From Neurospora crassa OR74A (Eukaryota > Ascomycota > Sordariomycetes > Sordariales > Sordariaceae): DNA of 64,000 bases. Both the position numbers and the translations under genes were made by a program. The notes under the pieces are model-generated. The model ran no database searches and had not been told where the DNA came from. It was given only the letters and a program-made list of their open reading frames with translations. Every line of letters begins with the position of its first letter. Within the stretch, counting starts at the first letter, position 1. The stretch is from assembly GCF_000182925.2 (NCBI RefSeq), contig NC_026502.1:1798001-1862000 (forward strand), in the 5' to 3' direction. This document shows, piece after piece, positions 25,164 through 36,034 of the stretch.

Positions 25164-27859
25164 ATGTCTGGTAGCACCGTTCCTGCCGGGGCAGTAGTGC
25201 CCGAGGCTCACACTATTGAGACCTTCCGTAAGTTTCGAAACCCCCCAGAGCCCCCAATTGGCTGCGCGGCATGGCTGTCAGGAGATTCGATGCGTTCGGG
25301 AGACTCTCGTCAGGAGATTGGAGGCTCCAACACGGGATTCGGCCGGCCGCGGAGTTGCGCCGAACAAGCCAGCAGGGTCTTGAGTCAGGCAATTTGCTAA
25401 CCCTGGAATTTTCTCTTTTAGAGCCCCCTAGGGAGATGCTTCAGAGTATGTTTTTCAGATTCCAACTCGAATTGATGTAACCAACCAATAGAGGATGCCG
25501 CCTCCAGCCGAAGTTGTTGGGGTTGATCCAGTTATTGTCACTGCGGGGAAACTCGCCTAGGACCAAGGGAGTCCAGTCGGGTAGTTCAGGCCAAAGAAAA
25601 AAAAAGCTAACTGGATAACCTACCACAGACCACCCAAGCAAACCTCATCTTGCCAGTGAGTAAACCCCCTAGAAACTCGGTTACCCCGGCCCCTTGCTAT
25701 TCCCGTCCCTCCCCCCCGCACAAGGCAGCATTCGCGACACGCCGGTTTTCGGCGACTGCTACGCTACGTGCATTCCCCCCTTTTCTCTGCCTTCGACTCC
25801 AAGCTGTCGGGCCCTCGAACCCCTCATCTGGCCCAACACGCTCATCGGATATCGGGCCGAGCCATTGATCTCATCCCTGTGTGCTTGGTGCTAACATACG
25901 AGTTTGCGCCAGACTTTGAGGAGTACCAGAAGCTGTACAAGCAGTCCATCACCGAGCCCAACGTGTTCTGGGCTGAGCGCGCCCGCGAGCTTCTGTCGTG
26001 GAGCAAGGATTTCCAGACGGTCCACAGCGGCTCCCTCGCCAACGGTGACAACGCCTGGTTCGTAGAGGGCGAGCTCAACGCCTCGTACAACTGCGTCGAC
26101 AGACACGCCCACAAGGACCCCAACAGAGTCGCCATCATCTACGAGGCCGACGAGCCCGGTCAGGGAAGGAATGTCACCTATGGCGAGCTCCTCAGGGAGG
26201 TCTCCAAGCTCGCCCATGTCCTCACCAACTTGGGTGTTCGCAAGGGAGACACCGTCGCCATCTACCTTCCCATGATTCCCGAGGCCATCGTTGCCATGCT
26301 TGCTTGCACCAGAATTGGCGCCATCCACTCCGTCGTTTTTGCCGGCTTCTCCTCCGACTCCCTCCGCGACCGTGTCGTCGATGCCCAGTCCAAGGTTGTC
26401 ATCACCACCGATGAGGGCAAGCGCGGTGGCAAGCTGATTGGCACCAAGAAGATCGTCGACGAGGCTCTCCAGCAGTGCCCCGATGTTCGCAACGTGCTCG
26501 TCTACAAGCGCACCGGCGCCGACATCAGCATGACCCCCGGCCGTGATCTCTGGTGGCACGAGGAGGTTGAGAAGTACCCTGCTTACTACACCCCTGTGGC
26601 CATGGCCTCGGAGGATCCTCTCTTCCTTCTCTACACCTCTGGCTCCACTGGCAAGCCCAAGGGAGTTGCCCACTCTACCGGTGGTTACCTGCTCGGTGCT
26701 GCCATGACCGGCAAGTACGTTTTCGACATCCATGACGGCGACAGGTATTTCTGCGGTGGTGACGTCGGCTGGATTACCGGTCACACCTATGTCCTCTACG
26801 CCCCGCTCTTGCTCGGTGTCTCTACCGTCGTTTTCGAGGGTACCCCCGCCTACCCCAACTTCTCCCGCTACTGGGACATCATTGAGGAGCACAAGGTCAC
26901 TCAGTTCTACGTTGCTCCCACTGCCCTGCGCCTGCTGAAGCGCGCCGGTGACCATCACGTTCGCAACGAGATGAAGCACCTCCGTGTTCTCGGCTCTGTC
27001 GGTGAGCCCATCGCCGCCGAGGTCTGGAAGTGGTACTATGATGTTGTCGGCAAGGGCCGCGCCCAGATTTGCGACACCTACTGGCAGACCGAGACTGGCT
27101 CCAACGTCATCACTCCCCTTGCCGGCGTTACCCCCACCAAGCCCGGTTCCGCTTCTTTCCCCTTCTTCGGTATCGAGCCCGCGCTTGTCGACCCCGTTAC
27201 CGGCGAGGAGATCCACGGCAACGACGTTGAGGGTGTCTTGGCCTTCAAGCAGCCCTGGCCCAGCATGGCTCGCACCGTCTGGGGTGCCCATAAGCGCTAC
27301 ATGGAGACCTACCTCCATGTGTACAAGGGCTACTACTTCACGGGCGACGGTGCTGCCCGCGATCACGAGGGCTTCTACTGGATCCGCGGCCGTGTCGACG
27401 ACGTCGTCAACGTTAGTGGCCACCGTCTCAGCACTGCCGAGATTGAGGCTGCTCTGATTGAGCATCACTCCATTGCCGAGGCTGCTGTTGTTGGTGTTGC
27501 CGACGAGCTCACTGGCCAGGCCGTCAACGCCTTCGTTGCCGTCAAGGAGGGTACCCAGATCAACGATGCTCTCCGCAAGGAGTTCGTCCTCCAGGTCCGC
27601 CGCAGCATCGGGCCCTTCGCTGCTCCCAAGGCCATCTACATCGTTCCTGATCTTCCCAAGACTCGCTCTGGCAAGATCATGCGCCGCATTCTGAGGAAGA
27701 TTGTTGCCGGCGAGGAAGATCAGCTTGGTGATATCACTACTGTAAGTTCCAGTCTACCAACCGAACAACTGCATGCAAGATACTAACAGCTGGAAATAGC
27801 TCAGCGATCCCAGCGTCGTTGCCAAGATCATCGATGTCGTCCACGCGCAGCGCCAGTAA
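25164..27859 (+). CDS. acu-5: Acetyl-CoA synthetase (acetate-CoA ligase)
   Basis: Makes acetyl-CoA from acetate, ATP and CoA through an acetyl-adenylate; needed for growth on acetate and for cytosolic acetyl-CoA. Five exons, 25164-25227, 25422-25445, 25629-25655, 25913-27741 and 27800-27859, encode 667 residues, close to the 670 of Aspergillus FacA. The two tiny exons (24 and 27 nt) are needed to complete the N-terminal segment that aligns with FacA ([18 protein letters not shown]). The ANL-superfamily core is clear: the P-loop-like [11 protein letters not shown] near residue 279, the [10 protein letters not shown] substrate region, [13 protein letters not shown] at the hinge, and the C-terminal [15 protein letters not shown] whose Lys near residue 626 is catalytic and acetylation-regulated in this family. 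Induction by acetate is known for the family; no site was mapped here. Confidence 0.95.
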
Positions 27860-28785
27860 AGAAATATAGCGCAAACAAAGAAGTAAAAAGCATATAAACC
27901 TATTTAATCTTTTTTTCTTTATTTCGAATGGGGCATGGGATTTTGGGATTCATATACCATAGGGCTAGCCTACTAGTATGCTGCAAGTCAGTGTCAGTAG
28001 TGGTAGTCAAACGTCCAGGAAAAGGGCAAAAGGGAAGGGAAACGGCAATGATTATGTATCGGTTTTAGGTCAAGGAGAAGAAGAGGAAGTGGAAAGCGAG
28101 GAGGAGGAACACTAGCGAGTTCTTTCTTCTACACAAGGAAGGACGCGCGGTCAGTTGGTCCGTCATATGTCGCCTCAGCAGGCAGGCACATTGTTGAAAG
28201 AAGAGCGATGTTTTTATTTTTATTTTTTGGTATGTCATATCATGGTACTTTTTTCCTTTTTTTTCTCCTTTTTTTTCCTTTTAACAAGTGTGCGTCGTTT
28301 TATTTCTATCTTCTTGGGTTACCACATGTACTTGGATACCTTTTGGGGAGAGATCAATAGATTACTAGTTTGCATTCATTGCAACACGTGAACCATTTCT
28401 CGTTGCCCTGCCGTCATGTTGTGCAGTTTTACTAGCCAGCAGAACGCGTTCTGCCGTCTCTTGAGGTGGAGTTATTCAACAGCTTTGATATGTCTCCCAT
28501 CACGATGTCAACAACCCCCTTTCCCGTTGCGGCACTAGAAACGGAAACAACCACAGTCGTTGTTAGGGGGGTGGCTAGTGCCTATAATCAAAATAAACAA
28601 ACAAACCCCTGAAACAATCTCTCCAGTATCAGCCTCTTGAAACGAGCCTCACCTACGCCACCCATCTACAAAGTACGCTACGTATCTCCACGCAAACCCC
28701 AGGATAGCACAGCCTATCTACCAAGCGCGGGGGGCGTTGTACGTACAATTCCGAACTGACCGACCACAGTGAAAGGCATCACGGC

Positions 28786-28815
28786 GATTGCGCAGGATTG
28801 CGCAGGATTCCGCAG
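28786..28815. repeat. Three tandem copies of a 10-bp unit
   Basis: GATTGCGCAG is repeated twice perfectly and once with a single change (GATTCCGCAG). Confidence 0.85.
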
Positions 28816-29147
28816 GAGCCGCGATTTTTCCCACGGCTAGCGGGTTAGGCAGGTAGGGTCATTGGGCAGCTATCTATGCTAGGGCTTACGTTACCGCTTA
28901 CTGGCGTCGTGGCAGGGCTGAGCAGAAGATTCGTTCCTTCGACGTACATATACGTGTATCACAGGATTAAAAAGCATAAACTAGGTCAAGTGTTGAACAG
29001 TGAGTACATCTCGACGTTGAGTTGGAGTTGTAAGATAACGCGATAGAGTTGATCATTGTTGGTTAGATGAACAATCGGGGTTGAAATTTAGGTAATGAGC
29101 TTTGGAAGCTTAAATCCCCGCCCGACAACGACGTTCTTCTCTACGAC

Positions 29148-29172
29148 GATGATGATGATGATGATGATGATG
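29148..29172. repeat. (GAT)8 microsatellite
   Basis: Tandem GAT units in the gap between acetyl-CoA synthetase and the ADAM gene. Confidence 0.9.
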
Positions 29173-29360
29173 CTTCGGGGCGAGACAGCTTTTACTCGGT
29201 GTTGAGGACTCGAGGTCGTACAGAGGTCTATTTATAGGTTAGGCTCTCACAGTCAGCGGCGAAGCTAATGTGTGCTAAGTGGAATACATGTAGTGCAATG
29301 TCGATACGATTCTACACTTAGTCGGTATGATATGTGCCGAATCCCATCCGGCACCATTGT

Positions 29361-29361
<1 letters not shown>

Positions 29362-29394
<33 letters not shown>
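29362..29394. repeat. T33 homopolymer
   Basis: Thirty-three T residues followed by CT-rich sequence; a matching A21 run lies 225 bp downstream, so a transcript through both could pair. Confidence 0.9.
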
Positions 29395-29618
29395 CTCTCT
29401 CTTTTCTTTCTTTAAAGTTGCTTGCAATGTAAAGACAGGAGTTGCCCAGCAAAGGTATACCTACATGGCCTGTGTTCGTCTCATAGGTATCGGGCATCCT
29501 CACTGCCGGTATCAAAAGTGTTGTACCATGTGCCTGTTAGTGCTGCAACCTCACTGGTTGGCGCAGGAGGTCCGAGATCTGAAACACAGGGCAAGGGAAA
29601 AACGACCCGACGATGAAC

Positions 29619-29639
29619 AAAAAAAAAAAAAAAAAAAAA
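29619..29639. repeat. A21 homopolymer
   Basis: Uninterrupted A run downstream of the T33 tract. Confidence 0.9.
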
Positions 29640-31236
29640 CAGTAGTGTCATTCGTCACAGCTTCACAGGGCTGGGCTAGTGAAGAAGGCCCGGACTAACA
29701 GGGTAGGTGTATGTAAACCACCATCAAGGTCGTGGATCAATCCCCTACCTACCTACCGAGCAGGCATAATTAGGATTTACAAAATCCGGTATAGATGTTG
29801 AAGAATGTCGATTGACGAATGTCCGTCGTCTTGGTATTTCGATCTTCAATCTCGGAAAACTTTTTTGTCCATGTCGGGGGTTGTCGATACCGATGCCGAG
29901 ATTCTCGGGAGTTTCAACGAGGGATCTCGCTCAGACTGCAAGACTTCAGTTGGTCGTTCATTCGCTCGCTTCGAAGAAGAAGAAGATCAGAAAGATGTCG
30001 TCGGTATATTTGTATATTTGTCAGCCAGATGTCTTGTCTCGAAGTGTACACGCGTAGCAAGCTGGGCACGATGTCTGGGCGGTAGGGAATAGAATAAGTG
30101 AAGTGGAAAGGAAGTGAATTGGGACCAAGACCGGAGGCAAGAAAGACTAAGCCTGGCGCAGTTGGGAAGCCACCGAAAAAATGACTTCCGTTGTCTTCTC
30201 TTTCGGGTGTGTGTTGTCAAAGAACGCGCGGCCGTGGGTTGGGCGATGAAAAAGGTGTATGATGTTATGTCAAAAAGGTTGCTGATAAATGATGAGAAGA
30301 GATCCGTGGTGAGGGGAAGTGAGGCGCATCCCCATTCTTAGTTGTGCTATGTAGGTAAGTTGTTCCCCATGTTGCCGCAGCAGCAATCATTGCTGTGATG
30401 ATTGATGTTCGGACCCCGGCTGACTGCACTGCAGGCGCTCGTACAGTGTGCCAAGGACCCCGTGTCAATGTTCTTAGGTACTTAGCCAGGTGAAGTGCTT
30501 GGCCTCATCTTGGCTGAGGCGCTGGGCGACCAATTATAGGTTGTGAACTTTGCAGTCTCCCGCCTCCCTTCTTTTTGTTGTCCACCGAGCCACTCGACCC
30601 GCCGCGCTTCATGGACTGGTTCCTGGAAGTCCCTGCTGACCTCCCGCCTCTCCTTTTGGCTTTCTACTGTTTGAGACACCCACCAGTAGGTGACCACCAT
30701 ACACGGCAGTATCCTCCTGTCGATTCCCATCATCTCCCTTTTCGCTCGCTACGTCGGCTGTCGGCGCTGATTGATGCTCACGCAACCACTCCGACGGACC
30801 TTTGCACTGCCACCATCTTTTCCAACTTCCCCCTCCACACGGGCGCATTTTGGAGGTCAGAGTTTTGGACATTCCCTCTTTTCGCCATTCATTTTTGCAC
30901 CTGTCGACTTTTGTTCCTGAAACATAAACGTTGATCATTCCCATTTCCCCCCCCCGTTTGGTTCTACCAGGTCCCGCCTCTTCCTCTATACATCCACCGC
31001 CAACAGCTCCTGTTAGAAGCTGTCGACTAATAGTAAGCAACAAGCGGGGAAGGACCTGGCATACGGGTGTACACATGTTTTGAATCGTCTGTGGTTTACC
31101 ATACATAGCATTCATTTCCACGATATTCCCATTTCGCTCGTTTCTTGTCCAGTTCAAGAACTAGTACTCGATTTGCAACTTTTCGATGGACTACGGGCGG
31201 TGCGTATAGAAGAACATAATCTTTTAGAGCTGAAGT

Positions 31237-33849
31237 ATGTTTGTTTCCACGGCCTTCGCGGCCGTATTTGCTGCCGTTGGCCTGCTTGTCCAATCTGCTA
31301 CAGGTATGTTCGCCATCTTCTTCCCATCCGACTGCCATCTGGTTGACATAGCGGGTCTTAAGCACATTCGACGGAGAGAAACCCTTTATCGTACATTAGC
31401 CATGTCGACGATGCTGTGATCCACACACCCTCACATCGAGTGCACTCTCAATCAACCTTTGACCTCAGCTTCTATCTCCACGATCGCCAACAAAAGATTC
31501 GCTTCGTTCTGGAACCGAACCATGACATTCTTTCCGACGATGCAACAATACACATATTGGGTCCCGATGGCAAGGTCAAGAGGATTGAGCCTATTGCCAG
31601 GGAAGAGCACAAGGTTTTCAGGGGCACTACGTTTGTTCAAAGGGAGGGAACGACGGACGCAGACTGGAAGCAGGCGGGATGGGCACGAGTCTATGTCCTC
31701 CGGGATGGGGAACGACCTATTTTCCAAGGATCCTTCAGGGTAAACGGAGTCGACCATCACATCCAGACGAATACCAACTACAGACAAACTATGATACCAG
31801 GCGATCCGGAAATCGAGGAGGCGGATGAAGAGTACATGGTTGTCTGGCGGGATTCCGACATCAAGAAGCCGGCACACAACGACCTGAAGAAGCGTGATCC
31901 TGCGAGCACGGGCTCTTGCGCCTCGAACGACCTGCTTTGGAATAGGGACGAGAACAACGGAGTCTTGCGGTGGACCGAGGAGGTGTTCGAGCATCAGAGC
32001 CGCTGGGCTATCAGTCCAAGGGCCCTTTTCGGACGACAAATGGACGGAACCCAAGGTGGCAATGGTGCTGGTGTTAATCTGCTGAACAGCATTGGTTCTA
32101 CAGCCGGTTGCCCGACTTCGAAAAAGGTGGCCCTGATTGGCATAGCTACCGACTGCACCTACACGGAGAAATTCAACTCGACCGAATCTCTGAGGCAAAA
32201 TGTCATCGACATGGTTAACAAGGCTTCTCAGCTCTTCGAGAGCTCCTTTAGCATTTCTCTAGGTATTCGGAACTTGACGATCAGCGATAAGGAGTGCCCG
32301 GCTACGCCTCCTGACAGTGCGCCCTTCAATATGCCCTGCAGCAGCGGTGCGACAATCACCGACCGCCTTGTGAAATTTTCTGAATGGCGCGGCAAGTCCA
32401 ACGATAATAACGCGTACTGGACTTTGCTGTCAACCTGCAATACTGGTCCTGCCGTTGGCCTCGCCTGGCTCGGTCAGGTCTGCCAACCAGGCGCTACGCA
32501 AAGCCAGGGCAACGAAACCGTCGCGGGCGCAAATGTTGTCGTCAAGACCTCTACCGAATGGCAGGTCTTTGCTCACGAGTCGGGTCATACCTTTGGTGCA
32601 GTCCACGACTGCCTTCCAGACACATGCGCAGACGGCTCCGCCGGAGAAAACAAGTGCTGCCCCCTTTCAACCACCACCTGCGATGCCAACGCCCAGTTCA
32701 TCATGAACCCGTCCACAGACGACCGCATCACGTCCTTCTCGGCCTGCAGTATCGGTAACATTTGCAGCTTTCTGGGCAGAAACCCCGGGAGATTGAGCTG
32801 CCTCTCCAACAATAAGGACGTTGTTACCATCACCGGTCAGCAATGTGGCAACGGCATCGTCGAAGCCGGCGAGGAATGTGATTGTGGTGGCGCAGAAGGG
32901 TGCGGAAACAACCCGTGCTGCGATCCTAAGACGTGCAAGTTCACCACCAACAGCATCTGCGACCCCGCCAACGAAGAGTGCTGTACCGACAAGTGCCAGT
33001 TTTCTGGCACCGAAACCGTTTGCCGCGCCAGCACTGGCCCTTGCGATCCAGAAGAGAAGTGCTCCGGCACCAGCGGCTCCTGCCCGGCTGACAAGACCGC
33101 CGACGACGGCACTTCATGCGGCGATTCGCTCACCTGCGCTTCAGTACGTTTGTTTATACGACAGCTTTTGAACCAAACTCTCTCTGTACTGCATAACTAA
33201 CTTTTCTCAGGGACAATGTACCTCGCGCGACCAGCAATGCAAGACGTTCATGGCTACCGAGGACACACACAACCAAACAACTTCGTGCTCCAACGAGGGC
33301 TGCACGCTCGCTTGTGAGGGCCCAATGTTCGGAAATGCCCAATGCTACTCCCTTCCACAGTACTTCCTCGACGGCACCCCTTGCGAGGGTGGCGGCAAGT
33401 GCCATAACGGCATCTGCGAGGGCGCCAAGCTCAGCAACCAGATCCTCGACTGGTTCAAAGACAACAAGAATATTGCTATCCCTGTCGGCTGCGTCATCGC
33501 CGGTCTTCTTCTCATCTCCCTCATCAGCTGCTGCTGCAGCTGTTGTCGCCGTGCGAGGTACAGGTCGAGGAGGGCACCACCAAGGATGATGGCGCCGTCG
33601 CCGGTTATGGGTCAGCATCCTGTGGGGTGGAACTGGGGCGGCGGCAGGAACGGCGGGCATGTTCCGTTGCCCTCGCAATCGGGGCCGCCACCGCCGCAAT
33701 ACCAAGGGCCACCGCCGCCATACCAAGGGGGACCTCCGCAGCCGCCAATGGGACAGCCCATGGGTCAGGGACAGTTCCCGGGCCAAGGAGGGGATGGAAG
33801 GTATGAGCCGTTTAGGGAACAGCAGAGGGGGTATGGTAGGTATGCTTGA
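31237..33849 (+). CDS. ADAM-type membrane metalloprotease with disintegrin region
   Basis: Three exons, 31237-31303, 31363-33143 and 33211-33849, encode 828 residues. A hydrophobic signal peptide fills exon 1 (about 22 residues). A pro-region is followed by a reprolysin/adamalysin domain with the zinc motif HESGHTFGAVHD starting near residue 427; all three His and the Glu are present, so the enzyme should be active. A Cys-rich disintegrin region begins near residue 514 (GQQCGNGIVEAGEECDCG). One transmembrane helix lies near residues 704-725 and ends in a CCCSCC cluster, and the short cytosolic tail is Pro/Gly/Gln-rich. Type I membrane protein, catalytic part outside the cell or in the secretory lumen. 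Related fungal ADAM proteins (ADM-A/ADM-B in Aspergillus) are known; their substrates are poorly understood. Confidence 0.93.
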
Positions 33850-35161
33850 ACACTACCGGGCATGTCGGTATAAATCGACTGTTTGTATATGAGTGAGCGT
33901 CTGCGGCGTTCGAATCTTGATGATAAATGATGAATCTTGTCTGCTTTTATATTTATTGCGAATACACAAACATTTTGCGAACTGTGGCCTGACGCTATAA
34001 GATGTAAAGTCAAGAAAGTCATGGCTGGTCAAAGAGGTAATGTACATAGCCTCTCGGCATGAGCAACGGATGCATGAAAGAGGAAGTTATGCTGGTGTGT
34101 GTGTGTTAGGTCAGTACTACAAATAAGACCCATCTTGGCCCGTTTGGAAGGTCTCGATCTGACAGACTCTTCAAGTGTGCATCACGCGCTAGATGATGCG
34201 AACTCTCCTGATTTCTAGTGTCGTTACTAGGCTCCGACTCTTCTTCAATCTGGGTTTCTTCATTCCCTTCATTTACAACCACCTCTTCGGACTTTCCTCG
34301 CCCCCCTTTCTAAATGATACAACCTCCAAGTTCACCAGAAAACGAAGGAAGGAATGCGCTGAACTTGGCCTTTGCCTGATGTGACAACATCGACCATAGA
34401 ACTAGACCAACGGTTACCACGAATATCCCGACACATCTCAGTCATTTTCACCGTCATTTCCATCCAGGATGGGAAATGAAGAACAATATTTCCCGGCTTG
34501 AAATGGGCGGCAATCAGGGTTGGGGAATTGGCGGCGGTGCTTCTGAACCGCTGCTCGCTCGCTCGTCGTTACCATCACCATTGCTGAAGTTTATATCACG
34601 GCATTGACGGGAATTCCTGGGAGTTCTACCTCTTCTTGAGCAAGACGATTTCTGAAATTGGATTATCCAAGGCGGGTAGTATTGTTGTTTCTGACCGGTG
34701 CCAACGGCTCGAGAGGAAATAACATTAGGGTTAATGAATACTACAAAGGTAGGAGCAGAGTCGAAGTGGTGCGAACTACTGCATGATGGTTGTTCCCTCC
34801 GCTTGGAGAATGGATCCGTTTATGCACACCAGTGGGAAGTTTTTCACAGACCGGCGGGAAGCGTTTCATTCTCGCGATGCTTTTACTACAGTTATCGTCT
34901 TCCAGATCCTCAAAGCTCCTAGAAAGTACAGATTAATAGAGCATTCGGCTTTGGGGTTCGGCTTCCTACTCCTTTTGCATTAACCGGTACATTCGACAGT
35001 TCGGTATGGCATTTTATATAGAAGGGCTCTCAACTTGGCAAAATAAACAAAAGAAGGGTGCAAGATTATTATTGAAAGGAGTAGGGTGAGAATCAATCAC
35101 TGGAACAAAACAGAAGGTGACAAAAAAGTATAAAGAGTATATAAAAAAAGACGAAAAAGAA
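33850..35161. other. Gap of 1.3 kb
   Basis: Downstream flank of the ADAM gene. Only frames below 80 codons without protein character are visible. Confidence 0.5.
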
Positions 35162-35226
35162 ACATACAACACCAGGGATTCGCTGGTCGTCACCGACCCA
35201 ACTACTAGTCTGGCCCTCACTGAGAT
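35162..35226 (-). pseudogene. Truncated 5S rRNA pseudogene
   Basis: Read on the minus strand, the 3' half matches the intact 5S copies for about 62 nt (through the CAGTGAGGGCC region to the 3' end). Beyond about 35223 the match falls apart except for a short CTCCCATAGA-like island. The 5' half, including most sequence normally upstream of the control region, is replaced, so it is not a normal 5S gene. Its broken side faces the helicase gene. Confidence 0.88.
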
Positions 35227-35515
35227 CGTCTATGGGAGTGAGAAGGATATCAATTGGGTCTTTTGATTACGTGACAGGGACAAAAAACTGAACAATCACC
35301 TCCCGTATCCATCTAGACCGTTTGGACGGAGGTATAACGGTGAGTAGGGGGGGCGCTAATAAGATAAATATAATTAGGCAGATGACGAGAAAAGTTGACC
35401 GTCCTAATTCTACACTTAGAGGGCTGCGGAACAAGATGACGGCAGCAACCAGTTGCTAACTACAGCCCTAGGATCAAAAGCCGGCAGCTAAGGTGGGATG
35501 GCTTTAAGCCTCTTA

Positions 35516-35680
35516 TTACACCTCTGCCGGCATTAAACTTGTTAGCGCGTTGATCTGCAAGTAGTTCAAAACTCTAATTTCCGTACAAAATATGGCTGGT
35601 TTGACCACATTACATAGAAGCCCCAGATACTGTAAAATGGCGGTACCACGCTAACAAGTTTAACGCCGGCAGAGGTGTAA
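35516..35680. repeat. Inverted repeat, 32-bp arms around 101 bp (MITE- or foldback-like)
   Basis: The left arm is 35516-35547 and the right arm 35649-35680. The right arm is the reverse complement of the left with one mismatch. The arms begin TTACACCTCTGCCGGC. Total length is about 165 bp and no protein is encoded. No clear target-site duplication was found, so it could be a small nonautonomous element, a hairpin-forming site or the remains of an inverted duplication. It lies about 350 bp upstream of the helicase start. Confidence 0.85.
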
Positions 35681-35787
35681 AACAAACGCTACCCGAATTA
35701 AACCCTCTGGTTGCATTCCGGAGCGGGAAGTTGAGTCCAGACGACGGGAATCCATGTCCGACAACGCGGCATTGAACCGGTGGTTTG

Positions 35788-35889
35788 ATGAACTCGTTTG
35801 ATCTGGTGTTTGACCTGCTGAAAAGGCGGGGCAGACAGTTGATGCCCGTGAAAAAAGAGATACTACTGAAGAAAGCAGAGTCCAGATGA
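35788..35889 (+). CDS. Possible upstream ORF (33 codons) of the helicase-nuclease gene
   Basis: An ATG opens a 33-codon frame rich in Leu, Lys and Arg, ending 145 bp before the proposed helicase start. An overlapping 15-codon frame starts at 35758. If the helicase transcript starts upstream, these would be uORFs that could lower its translation; without transcript data they may be chance. Confidence 0.2.
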   Translation: MNSFDLVFDLLKRRGRQLMPVKKEILLKKAESR

Positions 35890-36034
35890 AATCTGGAAAA
35901 ATGGGGGAGATGAGATACCTTGGAGTGGTTTCCGATGTGCTGTCTAAACGCCCTGATAACCGCTCTTGCCACGCCCACCATCAACACAACGCAAATCAAC
36001 GCTCTTGCCGACCACAGCAATATTTGGAGCAAAG

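Larger units (their letters stand above)
27860..31236. other. 3.4-kb gap
   Basis: It holds the 3' end of acetyl-CoA synthetase and the promoter and pyrimidine-rich leader of the ADAM gene. Simple repeats are prominent: three copies of a 10-mer at 28786-28815, a GAT run near 29148-29172, T33 at 29362-29394 and A21 at 29619-29639. A 182-codon minus-strand frame at 31157-30609 lies over the C/T-rich leader and looks like a shadow. Confidence 0.5.

Noticed and set aside
25891-27468. 525-codon minus-strand ORF opposite acetyl-CoA synthetase
   Set aside because: It mirrors a highly biased, GC-ending coding sequence; long antisense frames are expected there and it has no family features.
30609-31157. 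182-codon minus-strand ORF upstream of the ADAM gene
   Set aside because: Lies over a pyrimidine-rich leader and reads as a biased Arg/Gly/Glu composition with no domain.
31452-32198. 248-codon minus-strand ORF opposite the ADAM gene
   Set aside because: Shadow of the ADAM exon; no independent support.
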